In this document: positions 40,973 to 48,583 of the stretch, piece after piece
Layout: the number at the start of each line of letters is the position of its first letter
Position numbering within the stretch: position 1 is the first letter of the stretch
Origin: Sciscionella marina DSM 45152
Lineage (GTDB): Bacteria > Actinomycetota > Actinomycetes > Mycobacteriales > Pseudonocardiaceae
Reading direction: 5' to 3'
NCBI RefSeq assembly: GCF_000379465.1
Contig: NZ_KB905386.1
Coordinates: 62,001-126,000, forward strand
Length of the DNA stretch: 64,000 nt
Notes under the pieces: generated by a model
Database searches by the model: none
Seen by the model: only the letters and a program-made list of their open reading frames with translations
What the model was told of the DNA's origin: nothing
Position numbers and translations under genes: made by a program

Positions 40973-41449
40973 TCAGGACAACCGGATCCGGAACACCGGC
41001 AGCATCCGGCCCGGGATCGAACCCGATGGGGTACTGCCCGCGGGTTCGGCGCCCATCGCCCGGTAGAAGCCCGCGGCGTTCGGATCCGCGGTCACCACCA
41101 GGCTCTGGAAACCGTGCTCCCGCGCCGTGCCGGCGGCGTGCTGCCACAGCATCCGGCCGAGCCCGGCACCGATCCGCGCCGGTTCCAGCCACAGGTTGCC
41201 GAGTTCCCCCTCGGGCGGTGCGCCGTCGAGGTTGTAGAAACCGAGGATCTCGCCACCGGCCTGGGCGACGGTCACCCGCCGCGGTCCGAGTTCTTCGGGA
41301 GCGAAGCTGAGCTCGACCGCGAACGCGTCGAGTTGCTCCTGGCTGTATCCCCAGTGTGCCTTCGACCGTAGCGCGAGCGCACCGAGCTGTTCCGCTTCGT
41401 CCGCGCAGGCCCCGCGGAAGTTCACCCCGTCCGTAACAAACACCGTCAT
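40973..41449 (-). CDS. GNAT-family N-acetyltransferase
   Basis: 158 residues. Motif A is LGNLWLEPARIGAGLGRMLW (R-x-G-x-G-x variant RIGAGLG), preceded by GEILGFYNLDG. SLVVTADPNAAGFYRAMGAE is the usual motif B. The N-terminus has SKAHWGYSQEQLDAF, which is typical of the GNAT subgroup that includes PhnO-like and antibiotic-modifying members; the substrate is not known. A CACGGT box sits six bases before the ATG. Confidence 0.87.
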   Translation of the reverse strand: MTVFVTDGVNFRGACADEAEQLGALALRSKAHWGYSQEQLDAFAVELSFAPEELGPRRVTVAQAGGEILGFYNLDGAPPEGELGNLWLEPARIGAGLGRMLWQHAAGTAREHGFQSLVVTADPNAAGFYRAMGAEPAGSTPSGSIPGRMLPVFRIRLS

Positions 41450-41507
41450 CCGGGCACCGTGTCAGGTCCGGGGAGTGGCCCGCCACCGGATTGGTTGCGC
41501 AGCGACG

Positions 41508-42452
41508 TCAGTTACCCGGTGAGGAGATCACCGGCGGCACGAACCGGCAGTCCGGGGTGCGGGCGTGCGCGGGATCGAGCGCGTTGAGCACGAGCTGCTG
41601 CGCGATCGGGTCGTAAGTGATCCCGAGGTGGTCGGTGAAGTCCTTCGCGCACACGTCCTGGAGCCATACGTTGCGCACGTTCGGCGCGGGGGCGAGGAAC
41701 GCGCTCCGCGGCGGGGTGACCACATCGTCGTACTTGGTCTGGAGCACCGTGTAGTCGATACCGGGAACGGTTTCCCCGCCCTTGTTCAAGTCCGCGAGGA
41801 ACTGCGAGTTCGTCTCCTGATCGTTGAAGGAAGGGAGCGGCAGCCCCACCAGGTCCCTGGCCAGCGGGAACTTCTGCACCAGGCTGAGCAGGCCGAAGAA
41901 GGTGGTCCCGTGGTTCGACGGGGAGAGCCCGATGAGCTTGCCGATCTTGTCCGCCCCGCCGAGGTTCTTGATCCAGTACCGGGGGCTCATTCCACCCTGG
42001 GAATGCCCGACGACGTCGAGTTTCTTGGCGCCCGTCGCCCGCAGAACCGTGTCCCCGAACTCGGCGAGCTGGCTCGCGTTGCCCGCGACCGGGCCCACGG
42101 TCTGGATGAACGCGCCCGGCGAGCCGCCGATGTTCGTGCTGAACACGCAGTACCCGGCATCGACGAGCCGCTGGGAGAGACCGGCCCAGTCGTCGTAGGA
42201 GTTCGCGATGGTGCCGTTGGACAGCAGCACCGGGTTCGGATGCGCCGGGCTCGGCTTGCAGTTCCAGTCGTTGGTGCCCGGCGGCATGATCCGTGGATTG
42301 GGCAGCGCGTACGCACCGGCCGCGAGGATGTTCGGCTGTGGCGGACCGGTCGGTTCGCGTTCCGCCGCGTTCGCCACCGCCCCGGTGCCGAGTGTCAGTC
42401 CGAGCGCCGCGGCGACCACCCCGGCGCGCACCATCCATCCACGCATGCGCAT
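41508..42452 (-). CDS. secreted triacylglycerol lipase/esterase
   Basis: 314 residues. A Sec signal peptide (VRAGVVAAALGLTLGTGAVANA, with ANA-A cleavage) precedes an alpha/beta hydrolase. The catalytic Ser lies in VVGHSQGGMSP. KYDDVVTPP probably holds the Asp, and DHLGITYDP the His. HPNPVLLSNGTIANSYDDWA near the start is the oxyanion region of the LipA/EstA-like extracellular lipases of actinomycetes. Cysteines at NDWNCKPS, GYCVF, DVCAKD and PDCRF suggest two disulfides. The Shine-Dalgarno GAGGAGGT is within a large hairpin that ends at the ATG. Confidence 0.88.
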   Translation of the reverse strand: MRMRGWMVRAGVVAAALGLTLGTGAVANAAEREPTGPPQPNILAAGAYALPNPRIMPPGTNDWNCKPSPAHPNPVLLSNGTIANSYDDWAGLSQRLVDAGYCVFSTNIGGSPGAFIQTVGPVAGNASQLAEFGDTVLRATGAKKLDVVGHSQGGMSPRYWIKNLGGADKIGKLIGLSPSNHGTTFFGLLSLVQKFPLARDLVGLPLPSFNDQETNSQFLADLNKGGETVPGIDYTVLQTKYDDVVTPPRSAFLAPAPNVRNVWLQDVCAKDFTDHLGITYDPIAQQLVLNALDPAHARTPDCRFVPPVISSPGN

Positions 42453-42498
42453 GAGCCGACCTCCTCGTCAGGTGGTTAACCAACGAGTAGGTCGGCTC
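42453..42498 (-). promoter_or_regulatory. hairpin sequestering the lipase ribosome-binding site
   Basis: Read on the minus strand, GAGCCGACCTACTCG pairs with CGAGGAGGTCGGCTC over 14 of 15 positions. The right arm contains the Shine-Dalgarno GAGGAGGT and ends directly before the ATG at 42452. The loop contains the perfect palindrome TGGTTAACCA (42473-42482). With no T run, translational control fits better than termination. Confidence 0.7.
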
Positions 42499-42516
42499 TG
42501 TGGTTACGCGGAGCCG

Positions 42517-43203
42517 CTACGCGGCCACGATCCGGCGGAAGGGAGCGGCGGCGCTGAGTTCGTAGTGGCCCTTCGCGAACATCTGCGGTTCGCCGTCGAG
42601 GCTGCCCATGGTCGAGGTGCGCGCTTCGAGCGCGACCGGCTCGGTACGCTGCTGGCCTTCGAACACCAGGCCTTCGGCCGAAGGGGTCGCGGTGACGTGG
42701 CTGAGCGCCTCGTCCTGGCCGTCCAGGCGCAGTTCGCCATCCAGGTACAGCCGCCGGGTGACGGTGTCGGTGCTGTCCTCGCGGCGCACCCGCAACGCGG
42801 AGCACTGCTCCTCGGCGAGTTCACCGCCGCCCATGAGCACGGTCGGGGCGATCACCCGCGCGCCCCAGTGCGCCGCGCAGCGTTCGGCACCGGCGAGCAG
42901 CGAGTCCCTGGTGACCACGACCAGGCCGACGTTCTCCGCGGCCGGGATCTGGCCGAACGGCGGAAGCGGCGCGATATCGACGAGGCCACCCGCTTCGGCG
43001 CGGGCGAGCTCGGTCAGCGCGGCACGCACCGCGCGGCTGCCCTTGTCGAAGCCGCGCACGATCGCGATCCGGGAGCCGGGATCGAACGGTGCGATGGCGC
43101 TCGACCGCGCACCGGTGAACAACCCGGCGACGGCGCCGACGAAATCCTCGACGAACCGGTCGGCGGAAGCACTTGCCATGACCGGGGATTCGCTGATCGT
43201 CAA
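42517..43203 (-). CDS. uncharacterised cytoplasmic protein
   Basis: 228 residues, no signal peptide or membrane helix. The first half is alpha/beta in character (SRIAIVRGFDKGSRAVRAAL, NVGLVVVTRDSLLAGAERCA). The second half is strand-rich (RRLYLDGELRLDGQDEALSH). I do not recognise a family; the C-terminal half slightly resembles the beta domain of diacylglycerol kinase-like proteins, which is weak. The TTG at 43203 is chosen because AGGAG lies five bases upstream; ATG 43179 lacks one. It is followed by the lipase gene after 64 bases and may be co-transcribed with it. Confidence 0.6.
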   Translation of the reverse strand: MTISESPVMASASADRFVEDFVGAVAGLFTGARSSAIAPFDPGSRIAIVRGFDKGSRAVRAALTELARAEAGGLVDIAPLPPFGQIPAAENVGLVVVTRDSLLAGAERCAAHWGARVIAPTVLMGGGELAEEQCSALRVRREDSTDTVTRRLYLDGELRLDGQDEALSHVTATPSAEGLVFEGQQRTEPVALEARTSTMGSLDGEPQMFAKGHYELSAAAPFRRIVAA

Positions 43204-43239
43204 CAGGGCTCCTGTCCTCGTACTCGTGTCCTTGACCCG

Positions 43240-43245
43240 ACCCTA
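43240..43245 (-). promoter_or_regulatory. -10 box of the gene ending at 42517
   Basis: TAGGGT on the minus strand. Transcription would start near 43233, giving a leader of about 30 bases that contains the AGGAG site. Confidence 0.45.
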
Positions 43246-43313
43246 GCCAACGGGCCAGTCGCCACGCCGTACGGTCCGCCCTGGTGTGACACGGATCAAC
43301 TCGGGCATGCCGG

Positions 43314-43319
43314 TAGATT
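43314..43319 (+). promoter_or_regulatory. -10 box of prfC
   Basis: TAGATT, predicting a start near 43326, exactly at the first of three tandem repeats. It rules against starts upstream of that point for release factor 3. Confidence 0.5.
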
Positions 43320-43325
43320 CGACAA

Positions 43326-43368
43326 GGGGCTCTGTGTTCGGGGCTCTGTCTTTTGGGCTCTGTCTTTT
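43326..43368 (+). repeat. three tandem 14-15 base units in the prfC leader
   Basis: GGGGCTCTGTGTTC (43326-43339), GGGGCTCTGTCTTTT (43340-43354) and GGGCTCTGTCTTTT (43355-43368). They fill most of the predicted 5' untranslated region. Each unit is T-rich and unlike the surrounding DNA. Confidence 0.85.
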
Positions 43369-43387
43369 CGCGAAGGGATGTGTCGGT

Positions 43388-45001
43388 TTGTCGGCGAGTC
43401 AGGACGTTGTCGTATCCAAGGTCGAGGTACGCGACGAGGCGCACCGGCGCAGGACGTTCGCCGTGATCAGCCACCCGGACGCAGGCAAGTCCACACTCAC
43501 CGAGGCGCTGGCGCTGCACGCGCGGATGATCTCCGAGGCGGGCGCGGTGCACGGCAAGGGCAACCGGGGCGGGGTGGTCTCGGACTGGCTGGAGATGGAG
43601 CGCACCAGGGGGATCTCGATCACCTCGGCGGTGCTGCAGTTCTCCTATGCCGAGAAGGTGATCAACCTGCTGGACACCCCCGGCCACGCGGATTTCTCCG
43701 AGGACACCTACCGGGTACTGGCCGCGGTGGACTCGGCGGTGATGCTGCTGGACTCGGCCAAGGGCCTGGAACCGCAGACGCTGAAGCTCTTCGATGTGTG
43801 CCGCTACCGGGGTATTCCGGTGATCACCTTCATCAACAAGTGGGACCAGCCGGGCCAGGAGGCCCTGGCACTGTGCGATGAGCTCAGCGAGCGGATCGAC
43901 CTGCAGCCGATGCCGCTGACCTGGCCGGTCGGGGTCGCGGGCCAGTTCAAGGGGGTACGCGATCTGCGTACCGACGAGATGGTGCGATTCCGGCGCGCCC
44001 GCGCGGCCAGTGAGGCGGCGAGCGAGGAACGGCTGGACGCGGAGACCGCACTCGCCGAGGAAGGCGAGGAGTGGACCCGCGCGGTCGAGGAGGCCGAGCT
44101 GCTGCTCGAATCCGGCGGGCAGTTCGAGATCGAGCGCTTCCTGGACGGTTCGGCGACCCCGGTGCTCTTCGGTGCCGCGCTCGCCAACTTCGGCGTCCGC
44201 CACCTGCTGGACCTGCTCGTGGAGCTCGCCCCGGAACCGGTGGAGCGGGTGGACGAGAAGGAGAAGGCCCGCGAGCTCGATGCGCCGTTCTCCGCGTTCG
44301 TGTTCAAGGTGCAGACCGGAATGGACCGCGCGCACCGCGACCAGATGGCCTTCGCACGGGTCTGCTCGGGACGCTTCGAACGCGGCATGGTGGTCACCAA
44401 TGCCACCACCGGGCGCCCGTTCGCCACCAAATACGCGCAGCAGATGTTCGGCCAGCGCAGGGAAACCGTGGACATCGCCTATCCGGGAGACGTGATCGGG
44501 CTGGTGAACGCGAGCGCGCTGCGCGTCGGGGACACCCTCTACTCGGGTAAGCCAGGCGTTCGGTTTCCCGGCCTGCCGAGCTTCGCGCCCGGTTTCTTCG
44601 CCGTGGCCAGGGTGCGCGATCTGGGCCGCGCCAAACAGTTCCGCTCCGGGGTCGAGCAGCTCGCCTCCGAGGGCGTGGTGCAGGTACTCCGCTCGGACAA
44701 GCGCGGGGACGCCGCCCCGGTGTTCGCCGCGGTCGGGCCCATGCAGTTCGAGGTGGCCTCCGCGCGGATGGCGGCCGAGTTCAACGTGGAGATCGAACTG
44801 TCCCGGCTCTCCTACAGCGCGGTGTGCCGCCTGACCGACCCGAAACAGCGCTCGCTGATCGATTCCAGTGGCCGCGGCGAGGTGCTCACCCGCATCGACG
44901 GGACCGAGCTCGCCCTGTTCAACGACGACATCGCGATCAACGTGCTGCGCCGTCAGCATCCGGAACTCGCGGTGGAACCATTGGTCGGCGCGGGTTCCTA
45001 G
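43388..45001 (+). CDS. prfC: peptide chain release factor 3
   Basis: 537 residues (E. coli RF3: 529). The GTPase motifs are AVISHPDAGKSTLTEAL (G1), RGISITSAVLQF (G2), LLDTPGHADFSEDTY (G3) and TFINKWDQPG (G4). The elongation-factor-like C-terminal domains follow. RF3 uses GTP to remove RF1/RF2 from terminating ribosomes. The TTG at 43388 is preferred: AAGGG lies about ten bases upstream, and the predicted transcript begins after the more distant GTG and ATG candidates. It ends one base before the stop of the convergent CocE/NonD gene. Confidence 0.93.
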   Translation: MSASQDVVVSKVEVRDEAHRRRTFAVISHPDAGKSTLTEALALHARMISEAGAVHGKGNRGGVVSDWLEMERTRGISITSAVLQFSYAEKVINLLDTPGHADFSEDTYRVLAAVDSAVMLLDSAKGLEPQTLKLFDVCRYRGIPVITFINKWDQPGQEALALCDELSERIDLQPMPLTWPVGVAGQFKGVRDLRTDEMVRFRRARAASEAASEERLDAETALAEEGEEWTRAVEEAELLLESGGQFEIERFLDGSATPVLFGAALANFGVRHLLDLLVELAPEPVERVDEKEKARELDAPFSAFVFKVQTGMDRAHRDQMAFARVCSGRFERGMVVTNATTGRPFATKYAQQMFGQRRETVDIAYPGDVIGLVNASALRVGDTLYSGKPGVRFPGLPSFAPGFFAVARVRDLGRAKQFRSGVEQLASEGVVQVLRSDKRGDAAPVFAAVGPMQFEVASARMAAEFNVEIELSRLSYSAVCRLTDPKQRSLIDSSGRGEVLTRIDGTELALFNDDIAINVLRRQHPELAVEPLVGAGS

Positions 45002-45002
45002 A

Positions 45003-47042
45003 TCACCGGGCGGCGTTCTCCCGTCCCCGGTCGAGCGGGAGATTGACGAAACTGGGCTCGTTCGGGTCGAGCCGCAGGTGCTGCGGTTTCGAATCGGGGT
45101 TGAACAGCGGCCCGAACATCTGCCCCTTCGGGAAATTCCCCGCGAAGACGTCGATGCGGATCCGGTGCCCGGGCTGGATGACGGCATCGGTGGCGTTCAG
45201 CCCGACATCGAGGCTGGTCGGTTCACCCGGTTTCGTCGGCTGGCGGTCGGCCAGATCGAGCGTGTAGTACGGATCCGTGTAATCGCCGTTCGGTGATTTC
45301 CGGCTCTTCGAATCGTCGATCTTCCGCAGTGCCGCGGTGAGCTGGCCGGTGGTCAGTACCCGGGAGGTGCCATCGGGCGCGACATCGTTGACGGTCGCGG
45401 TCCAGTAGCCATCGCGGGCGTCCTGCACGGTGTTGAGGTGCAGATTGACCGGACCGGACAGCCGGGTCGGCGCCGTGGCTTTGTCGCCGGTGAAGGTCAA
45501 CGCGGCGTGTTCGGCGATCCGGGAATCCTTGCCACACGCGTCGATCACCCCGAGCACACCGGCCAGTTCCTGTGCCGAGTCACGGGAACACAGGGTCAGC
45601 GGGGTCGGCCCGACGGTGAGTTCGCGTGCCGTGGCCGGTTTGTTCGCGGCAAGGCCGCCGTCGTGCACGCTGCCGTTGGTGGTGCCACTGGCCCGGTCGC
45701 TCAGATACATGCGCCGATAGGTCATGTCCTGGCGGGGGAACGTCGGCGTGGTCGACCAGTTGCCACCCTGTTCCTTCAGGGTGATCGGTCCGTATTCGTC
45801 GATTCCGTTGTCGATTCCCTTGAGCCAGTGATCGAACCAGGCGCGTTGCAACACATCCAGGCGCGGCGGGGTGTTTTTCTGGCCGAGTCCGGAACTGATG
45901 GTTCCGTGGTAGACATCGCCCATGACGAGTTGTTTCGCGCCGGGCCGCAGCGGAATCCTGTTGTAGGTCCGGGTTTGGCTGCCGACGAACAGGTCGTGCC
46001 AGCCACCGGAGATCATGGTCGGAACGTTGATCTTGTCCACCGGAGTGGCCAGGTCCTTGCGCAGCGAGCTGTTCGGATCGACGACCTGTTTGAGCAACCC
46101 CGGCGGATTGTTCGGATCACCGCCCGGCCAGGTGATGTCGTCGATGATGGAATCCATGAAGCTGGCCGGATCGGCGAGGCGATCGAGCAACCAGCGCACG
46201 TCGAATTTGCCGCGCAGAATATCTTCGATATTGGGCGCCCATTTGATGGCATTGACCGCGGCCAGCCAGAACGGCAGGAAACCGACACCGATTCCACCGC
46301 CGGGAATCACCACATCGCGAATCACATCCGAACTCGGCACCACGGGGAAGATCGCCTTCAGCGCCGGGGGACGCTTGCTCGCAGCCTGGAGCTGGTTGAT
46401 GCCCGAATACGAGACACCGGTCATGCCGACTTTGCCATTCGACCAGGGTTGTTTGCTGACCCAGTCGATGGTCTCGATGGTGTCCTGCTGTTCGCGCTTC
46501 TGCAGCAGGTTCCACTTTCCTTGGGAGCCACCGGTTCCCCGCACATCGACGACGACCTGCGTGTAGCCGCTTCCGATGAGTTTCGGATCCGGGCCGAACG
46601 CGGACGCCGCCCCGCCGCTGACGATCCTGAGCTGATCACCGAGCCCACTGAGCGGGGTCTTGTCGAGCCCATCGGCGACCTTGTCGGCCAGTTTTCCCAG
46701 CCCGGGGTTCGCCCCGGCAGCGGAGGCGATCGTGGAAAGGAACTTGGAATACGGCGTCAAATTCAGGATGACCGGGGTGCGGGTGTCCACCGGATGACCG
46801 GACGCATCGGCAGGCCGGTAGACATCGGCCTTGAGCACCACCCCGTCGCTCATCCGGATCGAGAGGTTCGACTGCTCGTGCATGCGTGGATATTTCTGCG
46901 GTCCATCGGCCGTCGCCGTCCACTGCGCGCCCTGCGCACCGCCGTCCGGTGGCAGCGCCGCGGCACTCGGGGCGACCAGCATCGGGGCGATGAGGACCGC
47001 CACGAGCGGCGCCGCCAGAATCGTCCGCATCCTCGAACCCAC
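45003..47042 (-). CDS. secreted CocE/NonD-family (X-Pro dipeptidyl-peptidase S15-like) hydrolase
   Basis: 679 residues. A Sec signal (LAAPLVAVLIAPMLVAPSAAA) opens the protein. The S15/CocE hydrolase domain follows, with the catalytic Ser in MTGVSYSGINQLQ and the His in ISGGWHDLFVG. The C-terminal jelly-roll domain (PTSLDVGLNATDAVIQPGHR) is typical of Xaa-Pro peptidases and cocaine-esterase relatives. Its substrate could be a peptide, ester or amide. The GTG at 47042 has GAGGAGG six bases before it. It is divergent from a TetR regulator with a palindrome between them. Confidence 0.88.
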   Translation of the reverse strand: MGSRMRTILAAPLVAVLIAPMLVAPSAAALPPDGGAQGAQWTATADGPQKYPRMHEQSNLSIRMSDGVVLKADVYRPADASGHPVDTRTPVILNLTPYSKFLSTIASAAGANPGLGKLADKVADGLDKTPLSGLGDQLRIVSGGAASAFGPDPKLIGSGYTQVVVDVRGTGGSQGKWNLLQKREQQDTIETIDWVSKQPWSNGKVGMTGVSYSGINQLQAASKRPPALKAIFPVVPSSDVIRDVVIPGGGIGVGFLPFWLAAVNAIKWAPNIEDILRGKFDVRWLLDRLADPASFMDSIIDDITWPGGDPNNPPGLLKQVVDPNSSLRKDLATPVDKINVPTMISGGWHDLFVGSQTRTYNRIPLRPGAKQLVMGDVYHGTISSGLGQKNTPPRLDVLQRAWFDHWLKGIDNGIDEYGPITLKEQGGNWSTTPTFPRQDMTYRRMYLSDRASGTTNGSVHDGGLAANKPATARELTVGPTPLTLCSRDSAQELAGVLGVIDACGKDSRIAEHAALTFTGDKATAPTRLSGPVNLHLNTVQDARDGYWTATVNDVAPDGTSRVLTTGQLTAALRKIDDSKSRKSPNGDYTDPYYTLDLADRQPTKPGEPTSLDVGLNATDAVIQPGHRIRIDVFAGNFPKGQMFGPLFNPDSKPQHLRLDPNEPSFVNLPLDRGRENAAR

Positions 47043-47103
47043 CGGGACCTCCTCGTCGCACGGGTGTTGCTACTCGCGAGTCAAACACGGGCGCACACTT
47101 TCA

Positions 47104-47117
47104 ACAAGAGTTCTTGT
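47104..47117. promoter_or_regulatory. palindromic operator candidate between CocE-like gene and tetR
   Basis: ACAAGA-GT-TCTTGT, perfect 6-base arms, lies in the 119-base divergent gap, 62 bases upstream of the CocE-like start and 45 upstream of the TetR start. This is a typical place and size for a TetR dimer site. Confidence 0.5.
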
Positions 47118-47161
47118 CGGAAGATGCTCCAGAGCGGGGAGGGCCCCTCTCATATCGTGTC

Positions 47162-47824
47162 GTGCCGACACAGCAGGAGAAACCGGCGCGCGGCAGGAAG
47201 GTGCGTGGGCTGGATGCCGCGCAACGGCAGGAGCGACGTCGTCGCGAGCTGCATGGGGCGGCGCTGGAACTGTTCGCGCGCAAGGGCTATCACCGCACCT
47301 CGGTCGAGGAGCTCTGCCAGGCCGCTTGTGTCGGCACCAAAGGGTTCTACGAGCTTTTCGACAACAAGGAAGCTTGTTACCTCGATCTGTTCGAACAGCT
47401 GAGCGCGGATCTGCTCGACGCCGTCGCCGCTTCGCTCGACTCGTTCGAAGCCGGTGACCTCGAGCCCGCGGTGGTGATCGAGGCGTTCGCCAGGCAGGTG
47501 GTGACCGATCCACGGGTGCTGCGGGTGGTGTTCGAGGAGGCCGCCGCCATCTCCACGGCGGACGAGCAACGACGCCGCCACAACCGGCGCGACGCCGCAG
47601 CCTTGGTGGTGACCGCCTGGCAGCGCATGGGCATCCCGCTCGAGGACGAATGCGCCCGGCCGATCGCACTCGGTCTGATCGGGGGACTCTTCGAGATCCT
47701 GCTCGACTGGTCACATGAGCACGAGTCCATCGGGGAGCCCGGTATCACCGTGCTCATCGCCAGGATGACCGCGTTGCACGACAAGATCCACCGTGGGCTG
47801 TCGGCGAACCGAGCGGCCCGGTGA
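47162..47824 (+). CDS. TetR-family transcriptional regulator
   Basis: 220 residues from GTG 47162. A basic N-terminal arm precedes the TetR helix-turn-helix (LHGAALELFARKGYHRTSVE, then LCQAACVGTKGFYELFDNKE). A C-terminal ligand and dimerisation domain follows, with VFEEAAAISTADEQRRRHN and GLIGGLFEILLDWSHE. It probably represses the divergent secreted hydrolase and itself. A TTG at 47114 in the same frame would add 16 residues but overlap the operator; the GTG has CATATC five bases upstream and is preferred, without certainty. Confidence 0.87.
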   Translation: MPTQQEKPARGRKVRGLDAAQRQERRRRELHGAALELFARKGYHRTSVEELCQAACVGTKGFYELFDNKEACYLDLFEQLSADLLDAVAASLDSFEAGDLEPAVVIEAFARQVVTDPRVLRVVFEEAAAISTADEQRRRHNRRDAAALVVTAWQRMGIPLEDECARPIALGLIGGLFEILLDWSHEHESIGEPGITVLIARMTALHDKIHRGLSANRAAR

Positions 47825-47827
47825 GCG

Positions 47828-48583
47828 CTAACCGCGGGCCACGAGCAGGGTGCGCAGTGCCTCGGTGACCGCGGCACCGTCCGGAACCCGGTAGGCGGCC
47901 GCACTCTCCCCTTCACCGACCCGGACGGTCACATCCCGGTCGCCGCAGCGGGCGAAGGCGGCCTCATCGGGCTCGTCGTCGCCGAAGTACACCACCGCGT
48001 CGGCCCCGAAATCGGTACGCAGTCCCTCGAGCGCGTCGCCCTTGTCCTGGGTGGCCACGGTCAGCTCGACCACCTCGGCGCCGTCGATGACCCGGACCCC
48101 CTCGCGCAGGCCGAGCCCGCCGCGCATCCGTTCCCGGACCCAGCGCGAACCCGCGGCGTCCACCCCGCGCAGATGCACGACGACCCCGGCGGGTTTGCGC
48201 TCGAACTCCGCGCCCGGGGTGGCCGCGACGAGCGAGCGCGCCTCCTCGGCGAGGCGTTCGAGCCGGCCGCGGCTCGCCGGGGCGAGTTCCCGCTCCAGAT
48301 TCGGCCCGGTCTCCGCGCCGTGGCTGCCGATGAGCGCGACCGGGAACGGCAACCGGGAGGCGAGCGCCAGATCCCGCAGCGCGCGCCCGGAGATCACCGC
48401 GGCCGCGGTGTGCCGCACATCCGCGAGTGCGCACAGGGCTTCGAGTGCCCGCCGGTCCGGAGCCGCGCCCTTGTGCGGCGTGAGTGTCCCGTCGAAGGCC
48501 GTCGCGACGAGCAACCGGTCCACCCGCGCGGCCCGCCTGAGGGCCCCGTCGAGCCCGAGATGCGTGACTGTCGCCGAACTCAT
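47828..48583 (-). CDS. trehalose-phosphatase-like HAD protein lacking the nucleophile
   Basis: 251 residues with the trehalose-6-phosphate phosphatase layout: motif [15 protein letters not shown], motif [13 protein letters not shown], motif [14 protein letters not shown] and motif [14 protein letters not shown]. Motif I should read D-x-D-G-T; here the first, nucleophilic Asp is Ala29 (codon GCC), while Asp31 remains. Canonical HAD phosphatase chemistry is then not possible. It may be a regulatory pseudoenzyme or an inactive remnant. Its ATG overlaps the edd stop (ATGA), so it is translated with edd. Confidence 0.8.
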   Translation of the reverse strand: MSSATVTHLGLDGALRRAARVDRLLVATAFDGTLTPHKGAAPDRRALEALCALADVRHTAAAVISGRALRDLALASRLPFPVALIGSHGAETGPNLERELAPASRGRLERLAEEARSLVAATPGAEFERKPAGVVVHLRGVDAAGSRWVRERMRGGLGLREGVRVIDGAEVVELTVATQDKGDALEGLRTDFGADAVVYFGDDEPDEAAFARCGDRDVTVRVGEGESAAAYRVPDGAAVTEALRTLLVARG

